Of a stretch of DNA of 12,548 bases, positions 1 through 7,679 are shown piece after piece (position 1 is the first letter of the stretch; each line of letters opens with the position of its first letter). Source of the DNA: Opitutia bacterium UBA4654 (GTDB lineage: Bacteria; Verrucomicrobiota; Verrucomicrobiia; Opitutales; Intestinicryptomonadaceae); contig DHMA01000110.1 of assembly GCA_002405555.1 (NCBI GenBank), positions 855 to 13,402 on the forward strand, written 5' to 3'. A program made the translations under genes and the position numbers. Under the pieces are notes generated by a model, which did not search any database, was not told where the DNA came from, and saw only the letters and a list, made by a program, of their open reading frames with translations.

Positions 1-1
1 C

Positions 2-3000
2 CCCGAAACGGCGGAAACCTACGAAAAGAGCACGGTTGCGCTCTCGGTGGACGCGGTTTCAAACAGCGGTTCGAAGCTCTCGTACGCTTGGTATTGCAAG
101 GCGAAGGACGCGGCGGAATTCTCCAAAATTTCGGGTTCGAGCCGCACGCTCAAAGTCAAGGGCGCAATGAACATCGACGGCTGCGAATACAAGTGCGTGA
201 TTACAAGCGCGGAATTCAGCACGGAAACGGCGGCTACAAAGCTCACCGTTTGGGAGATTCCCAGATTCACCTTGCAGCCCGTAAAATGCACGGTGTTCAG
301 CGGCGGCAACGCAAAATTTGAAGTTCAGGCGACGGGCACCGACCTCCAATACGTCTGGCAGTACTACGATTCCGCCTCGAAATCGTGGATTAACATCGAC
401 ACCGAAACGTCGAACGAGCTTATCGTTTCCAGAGCCGAATTCGAAAGAAACGGCATGAAATACAGATGTGCAATCTCGAACGGCGGGGAATCGAACATAA
501 CGTACTCGAAGGCCGCCACGATGGTCGTAAAACAGACCGCGCAGTACGACAAACAGCCCGAATCCACAACCGTGATTTTGGGCAAAAACGCCAAGTTCTC
601 GGTCAAGGCGTCGGGGGCTTCGCGCATATACTACAAGTGGGAATACTGCGAACCGAACTCCTCCGTCTGGAAAGAGGTTTCGGGCGCGTCAAAGGCAAGC
701 CTTTCCGTCTCCAAGCCGACAAAGGCGATGGACGGCCGCAAATACAGGTGCTACATTCTCAACGGCGGTCTGTCCGACTGGCTTGTTTCCGAAACGGCAA
801 CGCTTTCAGTCAACGAAAAGACAGTGCTTTCGGAAGTCTCCAAGCCCGCGTACGTCTTCGAAAACTCCTCCGTGGAAGTTTCCGTCAAGGCGTGGGCGGA
901 TACGTCGATTGTCTACAAGTGGCAACGCTACGTAAACAAGGAATGGGTGGACGAAACGGCTGAGGCTAAAATCGCCGCCGAAGAGTCGGTCTTGAAGCTC
1001 AAAGTTGCGGGTTCTTCCCTGTCCGCGCCCACAAACTTCCGCTGTCTTGTTTGGAGCGGCAACGGCGCAAACGCGCCCGTCTCGATTTCCAAGACAATCA
1101 CAATTACCCCCTGCGCCCTCACGGCAATCGAGCTGACCTCCAAGAGCGTTCTCTGCGCGTTCGACGGCGCGGACGCGTCGCGGGCGGATTCGCTTTGCAG
1201 GGGCAAGTTCGCGGTCAAGGCTACGGGCTACGGCTCCATTAAGTACAAGTGGTTCTTCTCCGACGACAACGGCAAAAACTGGAACGAAATCGACGGCGCG
1301 AAGTCGGCGGCATACACTACCGAACGCCTCGTCGGCTCTGACTTCTCGCGCGTGTACAAGTGCGAGGCAACGAACCCCGCGGGCACTGTCAAGCTCGACG
1401 GAATCAAGGTAAAGCTCCTCAAACCGATGACGAACGCCGACGTTTCGAAAGTCGCCGACATTACATGCGCCAATACCGACTCCGCAAAGTTTGTCGCCAA
1501 CACGGCTTACGACAACGACGGCATCAAGCTCACTTACAGGTGGTATGTCGACAAAAACGACGGCAAGGGTTTTGTAAAGGTAAACGGCAGCAAGAAGGAG
1601 CTTGTGGTCTCGCGTCCGAACGTCTCGCTCAGCGGCGCAAAGTACAAGTGCCTTGTCGCCAACGCGGGCAACGCAGAGGGCGAGTTCGCCGAATCCGCCG
1701 CAGGCACGCTCACTGTCATAGAGTCGGCCGTGATGAAAAAAGGCCCGCAGGCGGTGGTCTCCGTTAGCGGCACGACGTCGGAATTCTCGGTGTCCGCAAC
1801 GGGAAGCAACCTCAAATACATCTGGGAAATCCGCGACGCCGAAGGCAACGTGGTATTCACCACGGAAACCACAGAGCCTACGCTCTCCTACGAATTTACC
1901 GAAGCGCTCATCGGCGGAACGGTCTCGTGCAGCGTCCAGAGCCGCCTCGCCGACGGCACGGCAATCGGCACAATCTCGACGAAAACCGCAACGTTGAACG
2001 TTCAGGAGGCTGTCGGAATCTCCAAGATTCAAATCAAGGAGGAAGGCGGCTATTCGATGGACGTAAGCGCAAGCTCGGCGGGAGCTGCGACATTCCGCGC
2101 GTCGTACAAATTCCCGTTCTCGATTAACGTCGAGGCTACGGGCTACTCGCCGACATACCAGTGGTACGAAAGCGTGGACGGCGGCGCGTTCGCGGAAATC
2201 AGAAACGCGAAATCGAAATCCTACAAGCCGAACGTTTCGGAAAAAACGTGGGTTGTGGACGGCGTCAAGGTTGCGCGGAAATCGTATTTCTGCACGGTCT
2301 CGAACAAAAACGGAAGCGTGGTTTCGGCGGTGAACACGCCAGTAATCAACGTTGTAATCGGCGAGGTTCTCGCGCCCGTTTCGATTGCGGGCACGGGCAT
2401 TGTCTTCCGCGCCTCCGAAGAGGAAGAGTACCCGACTCTAAACATGCTCTTCCAAGGCAACGACGGTCTGAAAATCTTCGCAAGCAACATGGACCCGACA
2501 AAAACCTACGTTAAATCGGCGTCGTACTGGTACAACAGGTCAAGCTCCATTACGGGCTATCTGAACTTCTCGTACACGACGGTTATCGACGGCAAAACCG
2601 AAACGAAGGAAATCATCGGCGCGTTGCAATTCTCGGACGACGGCGCGGTTGCGGCTTCCCTTACCGACGACAAAAACGTCTACATCGGCACTGTCGAACA
2701 AATCGGCGGCGGGGTCGCCCCCGACAGAATGACGGAAGACTTCACCGCGGTTTCGACCGACGGTCTGACCTACAAAGTGGCTATGAGGGGCGGCAAGAAT
2801 TGCGACCTTACCGTTGGCGGCAAGACCGCAAACTGCACGTACGCCTACCTCCGCAGGCCGCAGTCTTGCGCGATATTCAGGGTGAGCGGAAAGTTCTCGG
2901 ACGGCTCGAAAATCGACGTCGAATTCAACTTCTGCTTCGCCTCCGAAACGCAGGCGTCGGGCATAATCAACAAAACCGCGACGACTAAGAGCGGGGAAAT

Positions 3001-3043
3001 ATCCTCCAACACAAGCGAAATGGCGGCGGTGTTCGCCAAGTAG
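2..3043 (+). CDS. Large Ig-like repeat protein, 5' end cut off by the window
   Basis: The frame is open from base 2 to the TAG at 3041-3043 (1013 visible residues). The GTG at 47 lies inside the first visible Ig domain, so it is not the start. About eight Ig-like domains follow one another, near bases 2-250, 251-535, 536-815, 816-1110, 1111-1419, 1420-1722, 1723-2007 and 2008-2364. Each has a strand-C tryptophan (YAW, YVW, YKW, YRW, YIW, YQW) and a strand-F cysteine (usually YKC or YRC). Strand B reads like FSVKASG, with no cysteine, so the usual intradomain disulfide is missing. From about 2365 to the end is a different beta-rich domain of some 225 residues with two related Y-x-Y-x-R units. 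No membrane anchor or sorting signal is visible at the C-terminus. Such proteins are normally exported and act in adhesion or as surface or matrix components. That role is inferred: the signal peptide and any enzymatic N-terminus lie outside the window. Confidence 0.9.
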   Translation, partial: PETAETYEKSTVALSVDAVSNSGSKLSYAWYCKAKDAAEFSKISGSSRTLKVKGAMNIDGCEYKCVITSAEFSTETAATKLTVWEIPRFTLQPVKCTVFSGGNAKFEVQATGTDLQYVWQYYDSASKSWINIDTETSNELIVSRAEFERNGMKYRCAISNGGESNITYSKAATMVVKQTAQYDKQPESTTVILGKNAKFSVKASGASRIYYKWEYCEPNSSVWKEVSGASKASLSVSKPTKAMDGRKYRCYILNGGLSDWLVSETATLSVNEKTVLSEVSKPAYVFENSSVEVSVKAWADTSIVYKWQRYVNKEWVDETAEAKIAAEESVLKLKVAGSSLSAPTNFRCLVWSGNGANAPVSISKTITITPCALTAIELTSKSVLCAFDGADASRADSLCRGKFAVKATGYGSIKYKWFFSDDNGKNWNEIDGAKSAAYTTERLVGSDFSRVYKCEATNPAGTVKLDGIKVKLLKPMTNADVSKVADITCANTDSAKFVANTAYDNDGIKLTYRWYVDKNDGKGFVKVNGSKKELVVSRPNVSLSGAKYKCLVANAGNAEGEFAESAAGTLTVIESAVMKKGPQAVVSVSGTTSEFSVSATGSNLKYIWEIRDAEGNVVFTTETTEPTLSYEFTEALIGGTVSCSVQSRLADGTAIGTISTKTATLNVQEAVGISKIQIKEEGGYSMDVSASSAGAATFRASYKFPFSINVEATGYSPTYQWYESVDGGAFAEIRNAKSKSYKPNVSEKTWVVDGVKVARKSYFCTVSNKNGSVVSAVNTPVINVVIGEVLAPVSIAGTGIVFRASEEEEYPTLNMLFQGNDGLKIFASNMDPTKTYVKSASYWYNRSSSITGYLNFSYTTVIDGKTETKEIIGALQFSDDGAVAASLTDDKNVYIGTVEQIGGGVAPDRMTEDFTAVSTDGLTYKVAMRGGKNCDLTVGGKTANCTYAYLRRPQSCAIFRVSGKFSDGSKIDVEFNFCFASETQASGIINKTATTKSGEISSNTSEMAAVFAK

Positions 3044-3062
3044 CGCGGAATTTTTTTAAGAC

Positions 3063-3094
3063 AATCCGCCCGACAAAATCGGGCGGATTTTTTT
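3063..3094 (+). terminator. Intrinsic terminator after the Ig-repeat gene
   Basis: An 11-bp perfect stem, AATCCGCCCGA (3063-3073) with TCGGGCGGATT (3079-3089), encloses the loop CAAAA. Seven T residues at 3088-3094 overlap the stem end and follow it. It lies 20 nt after the TAG stop and is a strong rho-independent terminator. A second, weaker hairpin (CGCCGC 3096-3101 with GCGGCG 3113-3118) follows without a T-run. Confidence 0.9.
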
Positions 3095-3197
3095 GCGCCG
3101 CTCTCCGCTCTTGCGGCGTTTGGGGGCTTGCCTCGCGGCGGAATTTTCCGAATGAAAATTGCGGGGCAAATCGGGATTTTGCGCTCGGAAACATCTG

Positions 3198-3225
3198 TTG
3201 ACAATTCGCGGAAAATCTATGTAAT
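3198..3225 (+). promoter_or_regulatory. Sigma70-type promoter for shc
   Basis: A perfect -35 TTGACA (3198-3203) is followed after 16 bp by TGTAAT (3220-3225), a 5/6 match to the -10 consensus. Transcription would begin near 3231-3233, giving a leader of about 19 nt before the ATG at 3251. It lies downstream of the previous terminator, which supports independent transcription of shc and the kinase. Other -10 registers are possible in the AT-rich stretch 3211-3229. Confidence 0.6.
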
Positions 3226-3250
3226 AAAAGGCGAACAGAATTTTTTTATC

Positions 3251-5287
3251 ATGCAGGAAAGTAAACAGGAAGTATCGAAACCCAAAACAATCCGCGAAAC
3301 TTTGCGCGCGGCGATAGACTGGGTGAAAATCAGACAGGCGGACGACGGCATGTGGTGCGGCCCGCTCGAAACAAACTGCTGCATGGAGGCGCAGTGGATT
3401 CTTGCGATGAAATTCATCGACTTCGACGACCACAAAAAGCCGAAAGTCCTCCAATACATTCTCGACAGGCAGCGCGAGGACGGCAGCTGGGACGTCTACT
3501 ACGGCTCGGAGCAGGGCGACATCAACACGACCCTCGAATGCTACTTCGCACTCCGCGTCAGCGGCTTCGACCCCGACGAGCCCGCGCTCGCAAAAGCCCG
3601 CAAATGGCTTATCGAAAACAAGTGGACGGAGCGCATCCGCGTGTTCACAAAATACTGGCTTGCGCTGTTCGGCGAATGGCCGTGGGCGCACACGCCCGTG
3701 ATTCCGCCCGAAATCGTCTTCCTGCCCAAGTGGTGTCCGTTCAATATTTACGACTTCGCATCGTGGGCGCGCGCAACAATGATGCCAATCACCATTCTCT
3801 GCTCGCGCCGCCCGATTAAGGAGCTTCCCGAAAACCTCCGCCTCGACGAGCTTTTCCCAGAAGGCCGCGACAAGGTTGACTACCGCCTGCAACGCAAGAG
3901 CCACAAGGCGATTAGCTGGGACAACCTCTTCATGAAGCTCGACCACGCCCTCCACGCGTACAACCGCTTCCCGATTAAGCCGTTCAGAGAGTCGGCAATC
4001 AAGCTCGTGCTCCAATGGATGCTCGAACATCAGGACGAAGACGGCGCGTGGGGCGGCATTCAGCCCCCGTGGATTTACGGCATTCTCACGATGTATGTAG
4101 AGGGCTTCTCGCTCGACCAAATCAACATGTCGCGGGCAATCGACGCGTTCAACCTGCACTGGCAGGTGCCCCGCGGCGAGGGCATAATGCTGCAAGCCTC
4201 CGAAAGCCCCGTTTGGGACACCTTCCTTACGATGATTTCGCTCATGGACGCGGGCGAAACCCCAGGAACTTCCCCCGAACTCCTCAAAGCTCTCGACTAC
4301 GTTTTGGCTAAGGAAAACCGCTACCACGGCGACTGGTCGGTGATGGTGGGCAAACACGTCGAACCTGGCGGCTGGGCGTTCGAACGCGCCAACAACTACT
4401 ACCCCGACATCGACGACGCGGCAATCGCAATCTGCGCTCTCAAACGCATTCAAAAACTTCTCCCGCGCGAAAGCACGCGCGCGCGCCGCGTAGACTCGGC
4501 AATCCGCAGAACCGTCAACTGGATTCTCGCAATGCAGAACCCGAACGGCGGCTGGGCGGCTTTCGACCGCGACAACACGCGCGAGCTTGTTACAAAAATT
4601 CCCTTCGCCGACTTCGGCGAAATGCTCGACCCTCCCAGCGCAGACCTTACGGGGCACGTCGTCGAAGCCCTCGCAATGTGCGGGTTCTCGCGCAACCACC
4701 CCGCAATCGCCCGCGCAATCAAATTCATGTACGACGAGCAGGAGGACGACGGCTCGTGGTTCGGACGCTGGGGCGTCAACTACATCTACGGAACTTGCGG
4801 AGTTCTGCCCGCGCTGACGGCTGTCGGCGACACTAAGGAGACGCCGCAAATCCGCCGCGCCCTCGAATGGCTCGCCTCAAAGCAGAACGCCGACGGCGGC
4901 TGGGGCGAAAGCATAGCCTCGTACATGGAGCCGAAATATTCGGGCACGGGCATTCCCTCGACGGCGTCGCAGACCGCGTGGGCGCTCATGGCGATTATGT
5001 CGGCGGACGACAAAAACTACGACGAATGCATCGCCCGCGGCTGCAAATTCCTGTGCGATTCCCAACGCGCCGACGGCACTTGGGACGAACCCTATTATAC
5101 GGGCACGGGCTTCCCCGGCTACGGACTCGGCGCAAAGGTGGACTTGCGCAAGGGAGCGCCGCTCCCGCAGGGCAAGGAGCTTGCCCGCGGCTTCATGCTC
5201 AACTACAACTGGTACAGACACTATTTCCCGATTACCGCGCTCGGACGCGCCGAAAAATATTTGGCATCACGCAAGCAAGGAAAATAG
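3251..5287 (+). CDS. shc: Squalene-hopene cyclase (class II triterpene cyclase)
   Basis: The 678-residue product would cyclise squalene to hopene and diplopterol at the cytoplasmic membrane by protonation. The acid motif DIDD is present (D386, D388, D389), within YYPDIDDAA. It matches bacterial SHC (DxDD), not oxidosqualene cyclases (DCTAE). Seven QW repeats of the Q-x3-G-x-W type occur at Q29, Q74, Q261, Q429, Q497, Q545 and Q605. Other family landmarks are SPVWDT (residues 319-324), WGVNYIYGT (507-515) and the ending YRHYFPITALGR. It is longer than the roughly 630-residue Alicyclobacillus enzyme, partly through about 25 extra residues after GFPGYG (621-626). I chose the ATG at 3251; extending the frame to 3128 would translate the promoter. 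No clear Shine-Dalgarno precedes it. The PfkB kinase begins directly after the TAG. No squalene synthesis genes are visible, so the substrate (squalene or a related polyprenyl chain) is inferred from family. Confidence 0.95.
   Translation: MQESKQEVSKPKTIRETLRAAIDWVKIRQADDGMWCGPLETNCCMEAQWILAMKFIDFDDHKKPKVLQYILDRQREDGSWDVYYGSEQGDINTTLECYFALRVSGFDPDEPALAKARKWLIENKWTERIRVFTKYWLALFGEWPWAHTPVIPPEIVFLPKWCPFNIYDFASWARATMMPITILCSRRPIKELPENLRLDELFPEGRDKVDYRLQRKSHKAISWDNLFMKLDHALHAYNRFPIKPFRESAIKLVLQWMLEHQDEDGAWGGIQPPWIYGILTMYVEGFSLDQINMSRAIDAFNLHWQVPRGEGIMLQASESPVWDTFLTMISLMDAGETPGTSPELLKALDYVLAKENRYHGDWSVMVGKHVEPGGWAFERANNYYPDIDDAAIAICALKRIQKLLPRESTRARRVDSAIRRTVNWILAMQNPNGGWAAFDRDNTRELVTKIPFADFGEMLDPPSADLTGHVVEALAMCGFSRNHPAIARAIKFMYDEQEDDGSWFGRWGVNYIYGTCGVLPALTAVGDTKETPQIRRALEWLASKQNADGGWGESIASYMEPKYSGTGIPSTASQTAWALMAIMSADDKNYDECIARGCKFLCDSQRADGTWDEPYYTGTGFPGYGLGAKVDLRKGAPLPQGKELARGFMLNYNWYRHYFPITALGRAEKYLASRKQGK
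5277..5281 (+). promoter_or_regulatory. Shine-Dalgarno of the sugar kinase inside shc
   Basis: AAGGA lies in the last codons of shc, 6 nt before the ATG at 5288. It fixes the kinase start and suggests that ribosomes finishing shc help start the kinase. Confidence 0.7.
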
Positions 5288-6136
5288 ATGAAGAAAGTAA
5301 TATCGTTCGGAGAGATTTTGTGGGACGTTTTCCCCGACGGAAAAGTCCTCGGCGGCGCGCCGCTCAACTCGGCCTATTATTGTTCGAGCCTCGGCGCGGA
5401 CGCAAAAATCGTGGGCGCGGTCGGGCGCGACGCCAACGGAATGGGCGCGCTCGAAACAATGTCGGCGCGGGGGCTTTCGACCGAGCTCGTGTCGGCAAAC
5501 GCGCGTCCCACGGGAGAGGCAAAGGTTTCGCTCGACTCTTCGGGAAGCGCGACCTACGAATTTTTGAAGGACTGCGCGTGGGACTTCATCGAATACGAAC
5601 CCCGCGCCGCCGAGGCCGCGGCGTCCGCCGACGCGTTCTCGTTCGGCACGCTCGCCCAGCGTTCGCAGGTTTCGCGCAACACGCTCGCAAAACTTCTCGA
5701 CGCGTGTCCCGCCCCGTGCCTCAAAGTGCTCGACGTCAACCTGCGCCTCGATTTCTACAACCGCGAAATTCTCGACTTTTCGCTGTCCCGCGCGGACGTC
5801 GCAAAAATGAACGAGCACGAGCTTGACGAAATCTGCAAGATTTTCCGCTACGAGGGCGACTCCCTCATGCGCGCAAAATTCATTTTCGGCGCGTTCAACC
5901 TGAAATACCTAATCCTCACGCGCGGAAGCGAGGGCTACACCGTCTTCGAAAAGGGCGGCATGTTCATGGGCAAGGCAAAGCAGGTGAAAATTGTCGATAC
6001 CGTCGGCGCGGGCGACGCGTTCTTGGCGGGCTTTACGATGTCGCTGCTCGGCGGCGGCGGCGCGGAGCAGGCGGCGGAAAAAGGCTCGCAACTCGCGGCG
6101 GAAGTCTGCTCGCACAGGGGCGCGTTCTGCCTGTAA
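5288..6136 (+). CDS. PfkB-family carbohydrate kinase, fructokinase-like
   Basis: The 282-residue product would transfer phosphate from ATP to a sugar in the cytosol. It opens with GEILWDVFPDG, and GGAPLNSAYYCSSLGA (residues 22-37) is the sugar-binding glycine-rich stretch. LDVNLR (148-153), KMNEHEL (173-179) and ILTRGSEG (209-216) follow. The signature DTVGAGDAF (237-245) carries the expected catalytic base D243 and the anion-hole glycines. The N-terminal pattern is closest to fructokinase-like members, but PfkB substrates cannot be told reliably from sequence; ribose, adenosine or another hexose are possible. At 282 residues it is slightly short for the family, with no missing motif. ATG follows the shc TAG with zero spacing and has an AAGGA site 6 nt upstream, so the two genes are almost certainly co-transcribed. 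The pairing may be incidental, since no known hopanoid step needs this kinase. A terminator follows at once. Confidence 0.9.
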   Translation: MKKVISFGEILWDVFPDGKVLGGAPLNSAYYCSSLGADAKIVGAVGRDANGMGALETMSARGLSTELVSANARPTGEAKVSLDSSGSATYEFLKDCAWDFIEYEPRAAEAAASADAFSFGTLAQRSQVSRNTLAKLLDACPAPCLKVLDVNLRLDFYNREILDFSLSRADVAKMNEHELDEICKIFRYEGDSLMRAKFIFGAFNLKYLILTRGSEGYTVFEKGGMFMGKAKQVKIVDTVGAGDAFLAGFTMSLLGGGGAEQAAEKGSQLAAEVCSHRGAFCL

Positions 6137-6153
6137 TTTCGGCTTTTTTGTAG

Positions 6154-6181
6154 GGCGTCCGTTTTGCGGACGCCTTTTTTT
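6154..6181 (+). terminator. Intrinsic terminator after the shc-kinase pair
   Basis: An 8-bp stem, GGCGTCCG (6154-6161) with CGGACGCC (6167-6174), has loop TTTTG and is followed by seven T residues (6175-6181). It ends the plus-strand operon. The T-run touches the stop codon of the convergent gene ending at 6180. On the minus strand the hairpin has no T-run, so it should work only for the plus strand. Confidence 0.88.
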
Positions 6182-6437
6182 ACAGCCGCACGGAAAACGC
6201 GCCGACGCGCTTTGCGGACTGCTTTCGGACGGATATTTTGAAGCCGCCGTTTTTGCGCTTTGCGCCCGCGCCGCAGTCGCATTCAAGATTCAAATCGGGC
6301 TGTTCACTGAATTCCCACTCCAAATAGTCTTCGATATATTCTTCGAGTGAAAAATCGAGCATATCCGCAAACATACGCAGCGCGTTCAATGTTTTGTTGT
6401 CTATTTCGAAAACAATTTTTACCCGATTGACGTTCAT
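6180..6437 (-). CDS. Small protein, possible ribbon-helix-helix fold
   Basis: This 85-residue protein runs from ATG at 6437 to TAA at 6180. I do not recognise a named family. It opens with a strand of alternating character (RVKIVFEID, residues 5-13), then an amphipathic helix (NKTLNALRMFADMLD, 14-28), a short turn, and a second helix (SLEEYIEDYLEWEF). That order and spacing resembles ribbon-helix-helix proteins, which dimerise through the strand and bind DNA or act as antitoxins. The second helix is unusually acidic, which weakens a DNA-binding reading. The C-terminal half (from about residue 48) is polar, includes CDCGAG and ends with basic residues, and looks unstructured. It lies 82 nt after gmk on the same strand, behind an AT-rich inverted repeat. 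No toxin-like partner is adjacent. No Shine-Dalgarno is visible. That it is a gene is likely; the fold is inference. Confidence 0.62.
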   Translation of the reverse strand: MNVNRVKIVFEIDNKTLNALRMFADMLDFSLEEYIEDYLEWEFSEQPDLNLECDCGAGAKRKNGGFKISVRKQSAKRVGAFSVRL

Positions 6438-6455
6438 GAATAAATGCTAAAACCA

Positions 6456-6500
6456 CTCGAAAAAATATACAATATAAATTTTTATCTTTTTTTTTTCGAG
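6456..6500. repeat. AT-rich inverted repeat upstream of the small protein
   Basis: CTCGAAAAAA (6456-6465) and TTTTTTCGAG (6491-6500) are perfect 10-bp inverted arms around a 25-bp spacer made almost only of A and T. It lies between the gmk stop (6520) and the small gene start (6437). It could be an operator or promoter region for the small gene, or a weak hairpin after gmk. It lacks the GC-rich stem of the other terminators here. Long A and T tracts also suggest bent DNA. Confidence 0.5.
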
Positions 6501-6519
6501 GGTAGCGTTTCGGGTTGCG

Positions 6520-7107
6520 CTATCGGTTTTTCAGCTCCAAATAGATTTTTTTGAGGGCGGCGTAGTCTTCGTCCTTCGTCTTCGATTCAATGCGCCTGTC
6601 GAACTTGTCCGCCTGCTTGAATTCGTCTACGGCGGTTTTCATGCGGCGGTCGATGTCGGCTTCGGACTCCGTGGCGCGGCCGACGAGCCGCTTGCGAAGC
6701 TCTTCGATGGAGTCGGGCGCGACGAAAACGCTTGTGAGCCTTTCGGCGATTTCGGGGTTTTGGGACGCGATTTTCCGCCATGTGTCCGCGCCCTGAACGT
6801 CGATGATGAGGATGAGGTCGTTGCCCGCCGCAAGGCTGCCGTGAACCGCCTTTTTCGACGTTCCGTAGTAGCGGTCGTGCACTTTTGCGTATTCGTAGAA
6901 TTCGCCGTTTGCGATTGCCTTTTCGAAGGCTTCGGGCGAAAGAAAGTGGTAGTCCACGCCGTCGATTTCCGCGCCGCGCGGGGGGCGCGAGGTGCTTGTG
7001 ATTACGCGCTTGACGTTTTCGAACTCGGAAATCAGCCTTTCGGCGACGGTGTTTTTGCCGCTTCCCGCGGGGCCGCTGATGATTAAAATTATGTTTTTGT
7101 CGGACAT
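6520..7107 (-). CDS. gmk: Guanylate kinase
   Basis: The 195-residue product would phosphorylate GMP to GDP with ATP in the cytosol, an essential step of guanine nucleotide synthesis. The P-loop is GPAGSGKNT (residues 12-20, Lys18). The guanylate-kinase signature begins TSRPPRGAEIDGVDYHFL at residue 39, with R41, R44 and Y53 in the GMP-binding positions. YYGTS (80-84), the Walker-B-like region LIIDVQGAD (100-108) and the lid RLVGRATESEADIDRR (140-155) are all present. Length is close to the E. coli enzyme (207). The ATG at 7107 follows the stop of the membrane protein by 4 nt, so gmk is probably read from the upstream genes. No Shine-Dalgarno is visible in TAATACC before the ATG, which is consistent with re-initiation after the upstream stop. 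No key residue is missing. Confidence 0.97.
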   Translation of the reverse strand: MSDKNIILIISGPAGSGKNTVAERLISEFENVKRVITSTSRPPRGAEIDGVDYHFLSPEAFEKAIANGEFYEYAKVHDRYYGTSKKAVHGSLAAGNDLILIIDVQGADTWRKIASQNPEIAERLTSVFVAPDSIEELRKRLVGRATESEADIDRRMKTAVDEFKQADKFDRRIESKTKDEDYAALKKIYLELKNR

Positions 7108-7111
7108 GGTA

Positions 7112-7648
7112 TTAATATGTGGTTGACGCTATTACGAGGGCTGCGGCGCAAAAAAGCGATGCCGCGCCGAACGCGCGGGCGCGTTTGGGCTTTTCGTAGA
7201 GGAATGTCAGGAAGTCGCGGAGTCTGTACGGCACCGCGCCGAGGTAGAGGGCGGCGACGACGAGCGCGTATGTTAGTATTACGAGAACGAGTCTCGACGC
7301 CGGCTCCTGCATGAACGCGGAGTCGAGAAATTCGCGCGAGAGCAGCAGCGAGAACACGCACAGCCCGCGCACCGAAAGGAAGTCCGAAAGGTAGAAGAAC
7401 GCGAGGATTCCCGCGCCGCCGAAGACCGCCATCAGCAGTCCCTTGATGTTGCCGAAGTCGGACTCGCCCAGCTGCGAGAGCGTGTAGAGAAACCAGAGTC
7501 CGCTTCCGCCGAATGTGATTACCGCGGCTTTTGCGCTGCGCAGGAATGCGAACGCGCATTTTTCGAAGCGTTGCGGAAACAGCGCGAACGGCAGTCCGAG
7601 CGCGGCGAGAATCAGCGCGAACAGATATGTGGATTGATACAAAGTCAT
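7112..7648 (-). CDS. Unrecognised multi-pass membrane protein
   Basis: This 178-residue protein is strongly hydrophobic, with five or six likely membrane helices near residues 6-24, 40-59, 68-90, 95-112 (weaker), 119-139 and 159-175. Short loops carry charges, for example FPQRFEK (24-30) and EKPKRAR (152-158), the latter suggesting a cytoplasmic loop before the last helix. I see no transporter, protease or sensor motif and do not assign a function. The ATG at 7648 is the natural start because the first helix follows directly; no Shine-Dalgarno is apparent. It begins 31 nt after the thioesterase stop and ends 4 nt before gmk, so the three genes are likely one transcript. An overlapping Arg-rich reading in another frame (7089-7664) is a shadow. 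It could be a conserved lineage-specific inner-membrane protein. Confidence 0.8.
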   Translation of the reverse strand: MTLYQSTYLFALILAALGLPFALFPQRFEKCAFAFLRSAKAAVITFGGSGLWFLYTLSQLGESDFGNIKGLLMAVFGGAGILAFFYLSDFLSVRGLCVFSLLLSREFLDSAFMQEPASRLVLVILTYALVVAALYLGAVPYRLRDFLTFLYEKPKRARAFGAASLFCAAALVIASTTY

Positions 7649-7679
7649 GGCTCAAATGAATCAAAATTGGGCGCGGAAA

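Noticed and set aside
806..2032. A 408-codon minus-strand frame opposite the Ig-repeat gene
   Set aside because: It arises from codon bias of the repeated coding strand; the product is Arg/Val/Ala-rich and matches nothing I recognise.
3128..3250. Longer N-terminus for the cyclase
   Set aside because: The added 41 residues have no family match, and the segment contains the promoter TTGACA-16-TGTAAT.
3056..4849. A 597-codon open frame on the minus strand, antisense to shc
   Set aside because: It mirrors a well-supported gene. Its product is full of Arg, Ala, Val and His runs with no domain pattern, as expected opposite a GC-rich coding sequence.
7089..7664. A 191-codon minus-strand frame overlapping the membrane protein
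   Set aside because: The same stretch gives clear hydrophobic helices in the other frame; this one is Arg-rich and overlaps the start of gmk.
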